Assembly: GCF_008329965.1 (NCBI RefSeq)
Contig: NZ_CP036150.1
Coordinates: forward strand, 2,356,001 to 2,420,000
Direction of reading: 5' to 3'
Source of the DNA: Oceanispirochaeta crateris
GTDB lineage: Bacteria > Spirochaetota > Spirochaetia > DSM-2461
Length of the DNA stretch: 64,000 bases
This document shows, piece by piece, positions 42,254 to 52,068 of the stretch (position 1 is the first letter of the stretch; every line of letters begins with the position of its first letter). Under the pieces are notes generated by a model. That model searched no databases and was not told the origin of the DNA. It was given only the letters and a program-made list of their open reading frames with translations. A program made the position numbers and the translations under genes.

Positions 42254-44563
42254 TCAGCTTGAAGCACCTTCTTCAGCATAGGGATATCTGAGTTTCAGAG
42301 ATTTCATGAATTCATCCATATCCTCAAGTCTGCGCACTTCAAGGATTTCCCTGCAAATCTGGAGAGTTTCTTCATGGGTAAATTGAAGGAGCCTTTTCTT
42401 GACATTTTCTACCTGGGAGGGAGAAACACTGAGCTTGCGGATACCCATACCAACCAGTACGGGAATCAGCTGGGGATCAGAAGCAATATCACCGCAGACC
42501 GAAATATCCCGGCCCTCATCAACGGCTTCTTTGATGATAGAAGACAAGAGTCTCAAAACCGTGGGATGATGGCTTCTGTAAAGATGACTCAAATTTTCAT
42601 TGGTCCTGTCCACGGCCAGGAGGTACATGATCAGGTCATTGGATCCGATAGATAAAAAATCGGTCACACCCGCCAACTCCCGGACAGACATGGCCGCCGA
42701 AGGCAGTTCGATCATGGCTCCGATTTTGGGGTGGGCATTAAAGGGTTCTCCCCTGGCCTCCAACTGACGGATGCAGAGCTCTACCTCCTGTCTTGCCTGA
42801 AGGATTTCCTCTACCCCGGAGACCATGGGAAGCATGATTCCCAGATCTGCTCCGTATCCGGCTCTGAGCATGGCCCGGATCTGGTCACGGAACATTTCAA
42901 GATTCGCCAATGAAAAACGGATGCCCCGGACCCCTAGAAAGGGATTGCTTTCGGATTCACTCCGTCCCTGGAGAAGCTTATCACCACCGATATCTGCAGT
43001 TCTGAGGATGATGGGTTTACCATTCTGGATTCCTACAATAGAACGATACAGGCGGAATTGCTGCTCTTCGGACAAAAAGTCATTCTTAAGGATAAAGGGG
43101 AATTCACTCCTGTAGAGCCCGATCCCCTCGGCTCCCTCACGCAGAGCATCTTCGGCATCCTTTAGGATATTGATATTGGCATGAACCGACACAGAGAGAC
43201 CGTCCGACAGATGGCCTTTGAGTATATATGACCCGGGAATCTGTTTTTTTAACCTGTGTTTTTCAGAGACATTCTTCCTGGTTTTCTCATCGGGACGGAC
43301 ATAGAGTTTTCCGTTGGTAGCATCCAGGAGAAGGGGCAAGCCCTCGGGAATTTCCAAAAGAGAAATATCATCGCTTATGAGAAGTGGAACCGAGAGAGAC
43401 CGGGCCAGAATAGCAATATGAGCGGTGACACCGGCTCCCCGCAGGACAACCCCGGCCACCCCTTCTACGGCCAGACGAAAAAGATCTGAAGGGAAAATGT
43501 GCCTGGACAGGACAACCTGATCGTTATAATTGAATCCTTCTCTCTCAGGCTGGGCCATATTTGAAAGGATACGGTATCCTAGGTCTCTCACATCCTGGGC
43601 TTTCTCGGCCAGTCGGGCTTCCTTCATGGAGGAAAACCTGTCGGCATAGGACGCGATGACCTTCAAGACTGCCTTTGAGGCAGAAAAACCCTCAGAAATC
43701 TCATGCCTCATCTTGCCTAGAAAGCTCTTATCTTTGAGCATGTACATCTGGGCAGTAAAAATCATGGAGACCAGCTCGGTATCACCGAAGGAGGTACTCT
43801 TTTGGATCCTTTTCAATTGATCTTGGGAGTGAAGCAAAGCCGTTTCAAAAACCTGCAGTTCCTGTTCCGGATCTCCGCTCTCCTGAATCATCTCTGCGAC
43901 AGAATCCATATCAGACCATATGGGAAGAGCGACCCCTTCAGCCAAACCTTCCGAGGCTTTCAACCCCAGTATGACTCTGGAGTCGGGAACACGAACAAAG
44001 GAGGGTTCCATATGAGAATGGACCATAAAGGCTGTAGCTTCGGACAGCATGTCTCCCAAAAGTGAAGCAGCCCGGCGTAAATCAGCCTTGTTTACACCGT
44101 CAAAGACTTCCGACCCGGGACCGGACATGATAAGGGCTCCGATTTTGTCGGGTCCTCTTACAACGGGAACCATGATTCTGGAGATGGTAAGGTTCTGATC
44201 ATCCGGATCGGGAAAATGAAGGATATGAAGGATATCTTCTTTAAAAGCCCGACCGACCTCCGAATCATCCAGGGAGAAGCGGCGGGGTATCTTTTTAGAA
44301 CTACAGCGCTTTGTATCCCAAAACTCCCCTTTGTCATAGCCGACTCTGAAAACGAGTTCGGAGGAAGCCTCATCAAAGATAAAGATGGACCCAGTAGCCG
44401 CACCGGCTTCGGCCATTAAGAGAGAAACGGCTTCCTTAAGGAACCCATCCATTTCCCCATCTGATTCAAACAAGGAAGCCTTATTGCTTATGCTTTTCAG
44501 CGATTTTGTAAAATTCTGCACTTCTATAATATAATAATCACAGAGAACAGGTTCAAATTCCAT
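42254..44563 (-). CDS. ptsP: GAF-domain PTS enzyme I (PtsP / EI-Ntr type)
   Basis: A 769-residue phosphoenolpyruvate-protein phosphotransferase. A GAF domain (about 35-180) replaces nothing of the EI core but is added before it, as in PtsP. The core then has the HPr-interacting helices (about 225-340), the phospho-His site GAGVTAHIAILARSLSVP with H382, and the PEP-binding barrel with GIGLYRSEFPF, RTADIGGDK, NPFLGVRGIR, GAMIELPSAA, SIGSNDLIMYLLAVDRTN and the catalytic Cys of VCGDIASD. It passes phosphate to NPr/HPr and EIIA-Ntr to regulate nitrogen, potassium or carbon metabolism. No HPr or EII genes lie in this window. Confidence 0.92.
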   Translation of the reverse strand: MEFEPVLCDYYIIEVQNFTKSLKSISNKASLFESDGEMDGFLKEAVSLLMAEAGAATGSIFIFDEASSELVFRVGYDKGEFWDTKRCSSKKIPRRFSLDDSEVGRAFKEDILHILHFPDPDDQNLTISRIMVPVVRGPDKIGALIMSGPGSEVFDGVNKADLRRAASLLGDMLSEATAFMVHSHMEPSFVRVPDSRVILGLKASEGLAEGVALPIWSDMDSVAEMIQESGDPEQELQVFETALLHSQDQLKRIQKSTSFGDTELVSMIFTAQMYMLKDKSFLGKMRHEISEGFSASKAVLKVIASYADRFSSMKEARLAEKAQDVRDLGYRILSNMAQPEREGFNYNDQVVLSRHIFPSDLFRLAVEGVAGVVLRGAGVTAHIAILARSLSVPLLISDDISLLEIPEGLPLLLDATNGKLYVRPDEKTRKNVSEKHRLKKQIPGSYILKGHLSDGLSVSVHANINILKDAEDALREGAEGIGLYRSEFPFILKNDFLSEEQQFRLYRSIVGIQNGKPIILRTADIGGDKLLQGRSESESNPFLGVRGIRFSLANLEMFRDQIRAMLRAGYGADLGIMLPMVSGVEEILQARQEVELCIRQLEARGEPFNAHPKIGAMIELPSAAMSVRELAGVTDFLSIGSNDLIMYLLAVDRTNENLSHLYRSHHPTVLRLLSSIIKEAVDEGRDISVCGDIASDPQLIPVLVGMGIRKLSVSPSQVENVKKRLLQFTHEETLQICREILEVRRLEDMDEFMKSLKLRYPYAEEGASS

Positions 44564-44664
44564 TTGAGTTTTTATCCAGTCCCGGAGGGTATTTTAAGGG
44601 TGAATAAGGATTTTTATGGACAATTGTAACGAAAGATATTAAAAAGGAGCCTGAGGACTACACT

Positions 44665-46239
44665 ATGAACAGGGACCTTTTGAAGAAAGCCGGTAAGATG
44701 TTTGTCGCCGGATTTGACGGAATGACGGCTGGAGAGCATACAAAATTCTGCAGCAAAGAGCTTTGCATAGGCAACTGGATTCTCTTTATCAGGAACGTGG
44801 ATTCCCCCCGGCAGCTGAAGGAACTTAATAGCGAACTATCAAGTCTGACTCTCGAAAATAACGGTCTGGCCCCCTTTATCACCATCGATCAGGAAGGGGG
44901 TATTGTCAGCAGACTCCATGGAGAAATGAACCTCTATCCTGGTGCCATGGCCTGTTCCGCCGCCGGAAAAGGTCATACTGCAAGAACAGCCCGCATCATG
45001 GCCGGACATCTAAAGAAGATGGGATTCAATATGAATCTGGCTCCCGTGGCAGACATCAACTGCAATCCCCGAAACCCCATTGTAGGACCGCGAAGTTTTG
45101 GGGAAACTCCAGAAATTGTGAGTGAGCAAATCCTGGAGTTTTGTGAAGCCACACTGACCGAGGGGATCATCCCGGTGGTCAAGCATTTCCCCGGCCATGG
45201 TGATACCGAAGTCGATTCCCACCTGGCTCTTCCTTCCCTGCCCTTCAGCCGTAAAGAACTGGAGCAGCGGGAAATGGTCCCTTTTATCAGGGCCATAGAG
45301 GAAGACGTTCCGGCTATCATGGTGGCTCATATGCTCATTCCATCCCTGGATGATTCGGGCCTTCCCTCCTCTCTTTCTAAGAAAATCATACAACAGCTGC
45401 TCAGAGAATCTCTGGGATTCAAGGGGCTGGTCCTGACTGACTGCCTGGAAATGCAGGGAGTTCAGGCCAGTTTAAAAACAGAAGAAGCCGTTAAAAAAGC
45501 CGTCACAGCAGGTGCGGATCTTCTGTTTATTTCCCACAGAGCAGAGGAGCAGGAAAAGGGTGTCAAAGTTCTATATGACGAGATGATTTCAGGGCGGATA
45601 CCGGAGTCCCGGATAGATGAATCGATTCGGAGGATGGAACTGTACCAAAAAAAATACTGTGGACCAACGAAAACACCGGCAACACGGACCTCCGCTTGGT
45701 CGGGAGAAGACATCCGTGCCCTGAGGGAGACAAGCAGAAAAAGTCTGACCGTCCTCAAGAGTGGAGGTTCTTTCAAACAATCGTTTTTAAAGGACAACCC
45801 GCGGTTTCTGATCCTTCATTTGAGAAGACCGGAACAATTTATTGGTGAAAACACAGTATCCGGCGGTGATCCGGTGGCCATCCTGGAAAAAGCCTACCCA
45901 AAGGCCTGCTACCTCAAAATAAAACCTGAAGAGTTGGAAGAGGGAATGGCCCCTCCTCGAGTAAAAACAGAAGAATGGGACAGAATACTCCTTGTCTGCT
46001 CCGACCTCTTCAGACAGCCCCGGGCTCTGAAATTTGCACAGAGTCTTCTACACACCACTACGCCCTGCATGGTAGCTGTCATGAGGACTCCCTATGAAGC
46101 GGGAGCTTTCTCCCGGGCTGACACATTGGTTCTGTGCTACGAAGATACAGTAGCAGCTTATACGAGCCTGAGCGAATACCTCCAGGATGATTTCGAGGCC
46201 AGTGGTATCTGTCCTGTAACAATCCCCGGCTTGGAATAA
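44665..46239 (+). CDS. Glycoside hydrolase family 3 (beta-N-acetylglucosaminidase / NagZ type)
   Basis: A 524-residue enzyme. The catalytic domain has the NagZ hallmark KHFPGHGDTEVDSH (the His/Asp acid-base dyad), the substrate pocket TIDQEGGIVSRLHGEMN, and the nucleophile Asp in VLTDCLEMQGV. NagZ releases N-acetylglucosamine from muropeptides. The extra 180 C-terminal residues (from about 340) make it longer than the 340-residue NagZ of enterobacteria and resemble a GH3 C-terminal domain. No signal peptide is seen, so cytoplasmic recycling is likely. Ribosome site AAGGAG precedes the ATG. It diverges from the ptsP-type gene. Confidence 0.88.
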   Translation: MNRDLLKKAGKMFVAGFDGMTAGEHTKFCSKELCIGNWILFIRNVDSPRQLKELNSELSSLTLENNGLAPFITIDQEGGIVSRLHGEMNLYPGAMACSAAGKGHTARTARIMAGHLKKMGFNMNLAPVADINCNPRNPIVGPRSFGETPEIVSEQILEFCEATLTEGIIPVVKHFPGHGDTEVDSHLALPSLPFSRKELEQREMVPFIRAIEEDVPAIMVAHMLIPSLDDSGLPSSLSKKIIQQLLRESLGFKGLVLTDCLEMQGVQASLKTEEAVKKAVTAGADLLFISHRAEEQEKGVKVLYDEMISGRIPESRIDESIRRMELYQKKYCGPTKTPATRTSAWSGEDIRALRETSRKSLTVLKSGGSFKQSFLKDNPRFLILHLRRPEQFIGENTVSGGDPVAILEKAYPKACYLKIKPEELEEGMAPPRVKTEEWDRILLVCSDLFRQPRALKFAQSLLHTTTPCMVAVMRTPYEAGAFSRADTLVLCYEDTVAAYTSLSEYLQDDFEASGICPVTIPGLE

Positions 46240-46252
46240 TATTGCCTCACCA

Positions 46253-46711
46253 TCATGAGCCGATGAAACGGCTGTAATGTTCGACAGCCTCTGTCGCTGT
46301 CATCTCCGGTTGGGCGGATTTCATATAATGCCAGTGTTCCGAGATAGACAGATAGAGTTCAAGCTTAGTTTTATCACCGAATTTCTTTTGGTACCCGGGC
46401 TGCTCAGCGATACGGCTGATAGGCTGCCAGACCTCCATGAACCAGGATTCTACAGCATCCAGCCAGGGGATATCCGCACTGGCCTCTTTACACAGCAGAT
46501 AGCGGTGAACTTCAATATGATTCAACAGCGACTGCCGTTCATGAACCTTCAGGGTTTTTAAATCAAACCAGTTTTTTTCCAGAAGGATCTGCTCAATAGG
46601 ATTTTGCTCATTATTCATACCCCGATTATGCAACAATACAGGAAGGATATCCAGAACATATTGATCCATTTTTATCTCTAATATCCGACAAAATAAGAAA
46701 GATTGAGCCAT
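46253..46711 (-). CDS. Conserved-looking hypothetical protein (weak DUF4032 resemblance)
   Basis: A mainly helical cytoplasmic protein. The C-terminal part (WFMEVWQPISRI, then ELYLSISEHWHYMKSAQPEMTATEAVEHYSRFI) recalls the end of DUF4032 proteins in its EH(W)xY-S-EAVxxY pattern; this is a weak visual match only. The start is uncertain: the ATG at 46711 has GGAG five bases upstream (152 residues), while ATGs at 46669 and 46618 give 138 and 121 residues and begin nearer the conserved-looking part. It is convergent with the GH3 gene (13 bases) and divergent from the CvfB-like gene. Confidence 0.62.
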   Translation of the reverse strand: MAQSFLFCRILEIKMDQYVLDILPVLLHNRGMNNEQNPIEQILLEKNWFDLKTLKVHERQSLLNHIEVHRYLLCKEASADIPWLDAVESWFMEVWQPISRIAEQPGYQKKFGDKTKLELYLSISEHWHYMKSAQPEMTATEAVEHYSRFIGS

Positions 46712-46865
46712 GATTTCTCCGGAACTCTTTTTTCCAAAATTGAAGAAATCCTGGCAGAAAAGACAGAATAAGGACGGATATCTCAAAAAAATCAGGAGAC
46801 TGATCAGAATATGCCTTGCTGGCTTCCTATACAGGAGTCTCCACCGGGCGTATACTGACATTTAT

Positions 46866-47732
46866 ATGAACAACGAAAAGCGACCCGTACAGACCGGGAC
46901 ATACCACACACTCACCCTGGGCGGGACCAGGGGAAGATTTAAAATATTGAAACTGGGGGAAGAAGAGATTCAGATCCCAGCCTATGAAGTCCCAGAATCC
47001 TGCCATCCGGGGGAGACATTGAAGGCCTTTGTCTATCTGGATGGTAAACAGGGGCTTAAGGCTACCACCGTTAGATCAAAGGCTCAGGTAGGAGATTTTG
47101 CCGCACTCACCGTCAAATCAGTGACAGATTTCGGCATATTCCTGGACTGGGGTATAAAAAAAGATCTCTTTGTTCCCAAGGCATTCCTCAGGAAGGATCT
47201 TGAAGAGGGAGAAACAGCTTTGGTCTGCCTTATTCCTGACTTTGACAAGGTGGGTGTAGTCGGCAGTTGCCAGATAGATGAATTCCTTGAAGACAACACA
47301 GGCGAATTAAAAGAGAACCAGAAGGTAGAACTGATGGTTTTTGGAGTTTCCGATTTGGGATACAGGGTCATCGTTGACAAGCGGTACAGAGGATTACTCT
47401 ATAGAAATGAGGTCTATGAAATTCTCAAGATTGGGGACAGACGCGATGGATTTATCAAAAAAGTCAGAGAGGACGGTCTCATCGATGCCTCCCTCCAGCC
47501 TCTTGGATTCAAGCACGCCTCCAAAGATGCTGAAGCTGTCATCATGGGGACTCTGGAAAGTCGGGGAGGGTTTCTCCCTCTTCATGACAAAAGCAGCCCC
47601 GATGAAATACGAGAAACACTGCAGATGAGTAAAAAGATATTCAAAAAAACCATTGGGGTCCTCTACAAGGAAAAGAAGATTCATATTGAAGAAGAGGGCA
47701 TAAGAATCACCTCGGCATCTCCCGATGCATAA
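46866..47732 (+). CDS. CvfB-like S1-domain RNA-binding protein
   Basis: About 288 residues with tandem S1-type OB folds and a C-terminal winged helix, the CvfB (YitL) architecture. Seen: GQLKATTVRSKAQVGDFAALTVK-type first fold, FGIFLDWGIKKDLFVPKAFL (S1 motif), a second fold with LGYRVIVDKRYRGLLYRNEVYE, and KKVREDGLIDASLQPLG. The C-terminal ESRGGFLPLHDKSSPDEIRE-type segment is the winged helix. CvfB proteins bind RNA and affect virulence-gene expression in Staphylococcus; the role here is unknown. The ATG at 46866 begins the conserved part, although a frame opens at 46710; neither has a strong ribosome site. Confidence 0.83.
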   Translation: MNNEKRPVQTGTYHTLTLGGTRGRFKILKLGEEEIQIPAYEVPESCHPGETLKAFVYLDGKQGLKATTVRSKAQVGDFAALTVKSVTDFGIFLDWGIKKDLFVPKAFLRKDLEEGETALVCLIPDFDKVGVVGSCQIDEFLEDNTGELKENQKVELMVFGVSDLGYRVIVDKRYRGLLYRNEVYEILKIGDRRDGFIKKVREDGLIDASLQPLGFKHASKDAEAVIMGTLESRGGFLPLHDKSSPDEIRETLQMSKKIFKKTIGVLYKEKKIHIEEEGIRITSASPDA

Positions 47733-47740
47733 GTCATAAA

Positions 47741-47770
47741 AAAAGAGGCTGCCCTGGCAGCCTCTTTTAA
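47741..47770. terminator. Bidirectional terminator between the cvfB-like and acyl-CoA ligase genes
   Basis: A long stem (AAAAGAGGCTGCC pairing with GGCAGCCTCTTTT) flanked by A residues on the left and T residues on the right, so it can end both convergent transcripts. Confidence 0.92.
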
Positions 47771-47772
47771 TT

Positions 47773-49650
47773 TTAGAAGAGACCTTGAATCTCTTTTTTA
47801 TAGATCTCCGCGATGGCATGTCGCTTTAAATCCTGCTTACCAGACAATTCCAGCCCCACTTCAAATGATTTTCTGAGGACAGCAAACTTATAAATTCGTT
47901 CAAAACTCTTATACCCATTCTTACTGCTGATGAGATTGTTGATTTCACCAGTGAGGAGCTCCAGTATGGAGTGGACATCCCTCAGATGGATTCTATTTTC
48001 ATAGGCCAGATTATTTTCTTTGGCATACCCTTCCAACGCATCAAAATCCGGAACAATCAGGGCTGCCAGATATTTCTGGTCCTGACCAACGATCACGGCC
48101 TGCTCAATATAGGGGGATTCAGCCAGCTTTTGCTCCATGGGTACGGGCTCAATATTCTCTCCGCCCAATAGGACAATGGTATCCTTTTCCCGTCCGATGA
48201 TCCTCAATTCCTGATGAACGGTCATAATCCCCAGGTCGCCCGAGTTCAACCAGCCCTCTTTATCGAGAATGCCCGCTGTTGCCTCTTCTTTCTTGTAATA
48301 CCCTTTCATGACCTGAGGCCCTTTGAGATGGACCACACCCTTTTCTCCCGCTGCGGCCAGCTCACCTTTTTCATTAAGGATCTTGATTTCAGTCCCGGGC
48401 CAGGCGGGTCCAACCACACTCATAACAGGATGATTCTGGGGGCTGAAGGCGACAACCGGAGCCGTCTCGGTCAGGCCATACCCTTCCAGGAGCTGGATGC
48501 CGATAGCCTTGAAAAACTGGTAGATCCGGGGGGGAAGAGCTCCTCCACCGGAGATACCGGCCTTAAATCCAGTACCGACCTTGGCCTGAACCTTGCTGAA
48601 AACCAGTTTGTTCCCAAGAAGGCGAAGGGGCAGTAAAAGAAGCCAGGGAATGGGATATAAAATGAAATACGGGAGGGTAAATACTTTTTTAAAATCGGCC
48701 ACTCGTCCTGTGAGCCGGTTTTGCATCCCCTGATGTAGGATGGCGATGCTGAGAAAAAAACGGTACAAACCCCAGGAGACGGGCCCCTTGGCCTTAATGT
48801 TCCTTGAAACCCCGGACTCAATGGCAGACCAGATCCTCGGAACAGAAGCCATCCATTGAGGATTGAGCTTTTGAAGATCCATCAGCATGACCTTGCCGAT
48901 TGGCTTAGAGTAGGCAATGGTTGTAGCGGCTCCGATGGCAATATACTGAATAACCCGTTCAAAGGAGTGCCACACAGGGAGAACGCTCAACCAGATATCT
49001 CCGACTTCAATATTGGCTACATTTTTAATGTTTAAGACCTGATGCAAAAAATTATCATGGGTCAGCATGACCCCTTTGGGTTCTCCTGTCGTTCCAGAGG
49101 TAAAGATCAAGGTGCAAAGGTCCTCACCCCTGCCCTGGGCAATTTTCTCAGCCAGGAATTCCGGCGAGGACTTTTCTTTTCCTTCTGCAAGGAGTTCTTC
49201 ATAGCTGTATACTTCCCAGGGTGTTTCCACAAGGGTCTCAGGGGCATCGATAAGAATAACCTTCTTCAACTCGGGAAGCTCTTCCTTGAGGGAGAGTATT
49301 TTTTCCAGTTGCTTATCATTTTCCAAAACCGTGATGGCACAACCGGAAAACCCCAGAATATAGGCCATTTCGGGTGCCATGGTGTCACATCCCCGGGGAA
49401 CATCTGCTCCTCCAAGGGAAACAATAGCCAGATCCAGAATTAACCACTCACTGCGATTGTCACTGATGAATCCTACATGATCGCCCTTTTGCAGTCCCAG
49501 TTTGTCCAGGCTCCATGCCATGGCCGCGACCCTTTGATAGACCTCTTTGTATGTAACTGGTGTAAACTGATGTTTTTCATTGCGGCTGTACTGACAGAGG
49601 ATTTCTGGATATTTTTCCGCCTGTTCCTGAAATAAGGATGGTATAGTCAT
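47773..49650 (-). CDS. Long-chain fatty acid--CoA ligase (AMP-forming)
   Basis: A 625-residue adenylate-forming enzyme that activates fatty acids to acyl-CoA through an acyl-AMP. Motifs: the AMP/P-loop TLIFTSGTTGEPKGVMLTHDN, A4/A5 GYGLTETAPVV, and A7/A8 WLNSGDLGIM followed by GREKDTIVLLGGENIEPVPME. The class with a membrane-associating middle region (YFILYPIPWLLLLPLRLLG at about 325-345) is typical of spirochaetal and eukaryote-like long-chain ligases. The ATG at 49650 has AGGAG six bases upstream; a TTG two codons earlier is less suitable. It probably activates scavenged fatty acids for lipid synthesis. Confidence 0.92.
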   Translation of the reverse strand: MTIPSLFQEQAEKYPEILCQYSRNEKHQFTPVTYKEVYQRVAAMAWSLDKLGLQKGDHVGFISDNRSEWLILDLAIVSLGGADVPRGCDTMAPEMAYILGFSGCAITVLENDKQLEKILSLKEELPELKKVILIDAPETLVETPWEVYSYEELLAEGKEKSSPEFLAEKIAQGRGEDLCTLIFTSGTTGEPKGVMLTHDNFLHQVLNIKNVANIEVGDIWLSVLPVWHSFERVIQYIAIGAATTIAYSKPIGKVMLMDLQKLNPQWMASVPRIWSAIESGVSRNIKAKGPVSWGLYRFFLSIAILHQGMQNRLTGRVADFKKVFTLPYFILYPIPWLLLLPLRLLGNKLVFSKVQAKVGTGFKAGISGGGALPPRIYQFFKAIGIQLLEGYGLTETAPVVAFSPQNHPVMSVVGPAWPGTEIKILNEKGELAAAGEKGVVHLKGPQVMKGYYKKEEATAGILDKEGWLNSGDLGIMTVHQELRIIGREKDTIVLLGGENIEPVPMEQKLAESPYIEQAVIVGQDQKYLAALIVPDFDALEGYAKENNLAYENRIHLRDVHSILELLTGEINNLISSKNGYKSFERIYKFAVLRKSFEVGLELSGKQDLKRHAIAEIYKKEIQGLF

Positions 49651-49765
49651 TTTCAACTCCTGCTGATTGATGAAATAGAGTGATCAATCTTTATTTTGAC
49701 ATTATACTATATCTGTCAAAATAAAGAAAGAAATCTTTTTCTCCTTGCAGAGGGAGTCCATATTA

Positions 49766-50713
49766 TCAGCGGGAATAGGCTCCAAAGAGATTCAGAAGAT
49801 TGTCGGCAATGGTTTCTTCGATTTTTTCGGAACTGTGCTGGCCTTCTGTTGTGCTGGACGGCTTGGTCAGCCCGATTTCTCCAGAGAGGTTCATGGGCAA
49901 GGTGGCTTCTTTCAACAATTCCAGTGAAGATCCTAGGAGGATGTCTCCCTGATAGTCATAAAAAAGAGCGTCCTCTCCCGACAGGAGATCTCTCACTGTC
50001 CGGCCCATGGATAGAAATTCCAATCGGATCTGAAACCCCATATCCGTCCATTCATCGGAAGCAAAAGCAAGGGTCTCAGGAATTTTCAATTCCGCCCACT
50101 TTTGTTTATTGATGTTCAGGGTTCCTTCAAAATCGTTCAAATAGAGTTCAAATGAATTGGGATTCTGAGCCTTCAGCAGGATGATAATATCCGCCCCAAG
50201 GAGGCCCAAGGAGCTGACATAGAGGCTTTCAAACTCAAAGCGGGGAATGCGGACAAGAGGGAACTGCCCCTGGTGGGACAATTCCAGCCTCTGCTTTCCC
50301 AAAACGGGGAGCATAAAACTCAGGCCTGTCACAATTTGATAATCCGCATCACGGGAGTCCGCAAGAGAGCTGACCGTCTGATACAGATTCTGATAGTTCA
50401 TTGTGATGGGAATGACCACGGTGGAGGTGCCCCCGGCAGCCACAGTTATTTCATCATCCTGATCCCCTTTGATGAAAGACACTTCATCCAGGAGTAAATC
50501 ATAGTCCAGCCCTGCCAGCTGAATCCCGACAGGATTGGGATTGCTTACGAGGAGTTCCATTTCAAGTGTGATATCAAAATAGCTCAGCTCAGAAATAGAG
50601 ACGTCGATTATGGAGACTTCGGGCTCCTGAATGATCTCTTTTATGCTGACGCAGGAAGAGGACAGCAGTGCAACAAGTCCGATTACAGAAATTTTCCTTA
50701 AAAAGGGAACCAT
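49766..50713 (-). CDS. LEA14-like lipoprotein
   Basis: About 315 residues with a lipoprotein signal (KISVIGLVALLSSSCVSIK; lipidated Cys near 21). The mature part has two LEA_2/WHy-type immunoglobulin-like beta domains: first LEMELLVSNPNPVGIQLAGLDYDLLLDEV, then IIILLKAQNPNSFELYLNDFEGTLNINKQ; the repeated NPN motif is diagnostic. Such proteins occur in bacterial envelopes and desiccation-stress plant proteins; their bacterial function is unclear. The ATG at 50713 follows a GAGGAG that is somewhat distant. It starts about 40 bases after the alcohol dehydrogenase gene and may share its mRNA. Confidence 0.82.
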   Translation of the reverse strand: MVPFLRKISVIGLVALLSSSCVSIKEIIQEPEVSIIDVSISELSYFDITLEMELLVSNPNPVGIQLAGLDYDLLLDEVSFIKGDQDDEITVAAGGTSTVVIPITMNYQNLYQTVSSLADSRDADYQIVTGLSFMLPVLGKQRLELSHQGQFPLVRIPRFEFESLYVSSLGLLGADIIILLKAQNPNSFELYLNDFEGTLNINKQKWAELKIPETLAFASDEWTDMGFQIRLEFLSMGRTVRDLLSGEDALFYDYQGDILLGSSLELLKEATLPMNLSGEIGLTKPSSTTEGQHSSEKIEETIADNLLNLFGAYSR

Positions 50714-50753
50714 GAATAAAAACTCCTCAACAGTATGATGGCTAGGATTATAC

Positions 50754-51923
50754 CTAGAGAGCCATTTCCAGAATAGCCTGTACATCTTTTTTATATAATT
50801 TTACAAACTGCCCTTGTGGTTTCTCTGTTTCTCCGGCGCATTTACCGGCCATTTCCTCCAGCCTGTCCCCGGGGATTCCCAGCTCTGACAGAGTTGTGGG
50901 CAGTCCCAAAGACCGCCAGAACTGTTCCAACGCCTCGATTCCGGCATACGCCGTCTCTTCATCAGATTTGAAATTCTGGTCCACATTCCAGACCCGCACG
51001 GCAATCTGAACGAAACGCTTGAGGTCCTGATTGATCACATAACGCATCCAATGGGGGAATAATGCAGACAGTCCTGCCCCATGAGCCACGTCATAAATAC
51101 CGCTAAGCTCATGTTCGATCTGATGTGTGGCCCAGTCTCCCAGACGTCCCGTATTCAGGCTGCCGTTGTGAGCAATGGCTCCGGACCACATGATCTCGGC
51201 CCAGGCATCGTATGTATCTCCGTCCATCATAACAGAAGGCCCGTTATGGATGACCGTTTTCAAGACGGCTTCGATCATCCTGTCTGTCAGCTCCACAGGG
51301 GAGGAGTTAGTAAAGTATCGTTCCAGGAGATGGGCCATCATATCCGCAATTCCGCAGGCTCTCTGATAGGGAGGAAGGGTCATAGCCAGTTCCGGATTTA
51401 AAATTGAAAAATCAGGATACAGCAGATCTGATCCAAAAGCCCTTTTCAACTGCCCCTCTTCCTTCGTTATAACGGCTCTATTGCTTGATTCGCTGCCGGC
51501 TGCGGGGATAGTCAATACCGCACCCAATCCGATAGCCTCTTCCGGTACGGCTTTGTTTTCGCAAAAATCCCACACATCACCCTCATAGGGAACACCAGCG
51601 GCGATTGCCTTGGCAGAGTCGATAACAGACCCGCCTCCCACGGCCAGGATAAAGTCGATGTTTTTTTCCCGGCAGATCCTGATTCCTTCCTGTACCAGAG
51701 ATAGACGCGGATTCGGCATGACCCCCGGAAGCTCCGTCCAAGTCACCCCTGCCGATTTCAATGAGGCAGTGATCCGCTCATACAGACCGGTTTTCTTGAT
51801 TGAACCGCCGCCATAATGGAGGAGGATATTGTGGCTGAATTCACCGACCGCTTCGCCGGTGCTGTTTTCCATTCCCTTACCGAAATAGATTTTAGTTGGA
51901 TTTCTGAAAATAAAATTGTCCAT
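50754..51923 (-). CDS. Iron-containing alcohol dehydrogenase (YqhD/butanol dehydrogenase type)
   Basis: A 389-residue NAD(P)-dependent group III dehydrogenase. The N-terminus FIFRNPTKIYFGKGM, the cofactor loop AVGGGSVIDSAKAIAAG and TIPAAGSESSNRAVI are typical. Metal ligands lie in IADMMAHLLERYF and HQIEHELSGIYDVAHGAGLSALFPHW. The sequence style is that of NADPH-dependent aldehyde reductases such as YqhD and clostridial butanol dehydrogenases. It would reduce aldehydes at the end of fermentation or detoxify them. The ATG at 51923 has GGAG five bases away, which decides it over an earlier in-frame codon. Confidence 0.93.
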   Translation of the reverse strand: MDNFIFRNPTKIYFGKGMENSTGEAVGEFSHNILLHYGGGSIKKTGLYERITASLKSAGVTWTELPGVMPNPRLSLVQEGIRICREKNIDFILAVGGGSVIDSAKAIAAGVPYEGDVWDFCENKAVPEEAIGLGAVLTIPAAGSESSNRAVITKEEGQLKRAFGSDLLYPDFSILNPELAMTLPPYQRACGIADMMAHLLERYFTNSSPVELTDRMIEAVLKTVIHNGPSVMMDGDTYDAWAEIMWSGAIAHNGSLNTGRLGDWATHQIEHELSGIYDVAHGAGLSALFPHWMRYVINQDLKRFVQIAVRVWNVDQNFKSDEETAYAGIEALEQFWRSLGLPTTLSELGIPGDRLEEMAGKCAGETEKPQGQFVKLYKKDVQAILEMAL

Positions 51924-52005
51924 AGATTCTCCGACTCTTTTGGAACTCTGCACAAGTTCCTATGATTTTTTGCACGTTTTTTGCAGGCCCTATTCTACCA
52001 TATTG

Positions 52006-52034
52006 AAAAGGAAATCCACCAGAGGTGGATTTCC
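52006..52034 (-). terminator. Terminator of the pnt operon
   Basis: On the minus strand an 11-base perfect stem (GGAAATCCACC / GGTGGATTTCC, three-base loop) is followed by four T residues. It lies 35 bases after pntB. Confidence 0.8.
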
Positions 52035-52068
52035 TGAGAGTTGGGCTGTCTCTTGTTTTTTTTTAAGA

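Noticed and set aside
42254-44563. A complete phosphotransferase sugar-uptake system around the enzyme I gene
   Set aside because: No HPr, EIIA, EIIB or EIIC gene is present nearby, and the GAF domain marks the regulatory PtsP type.
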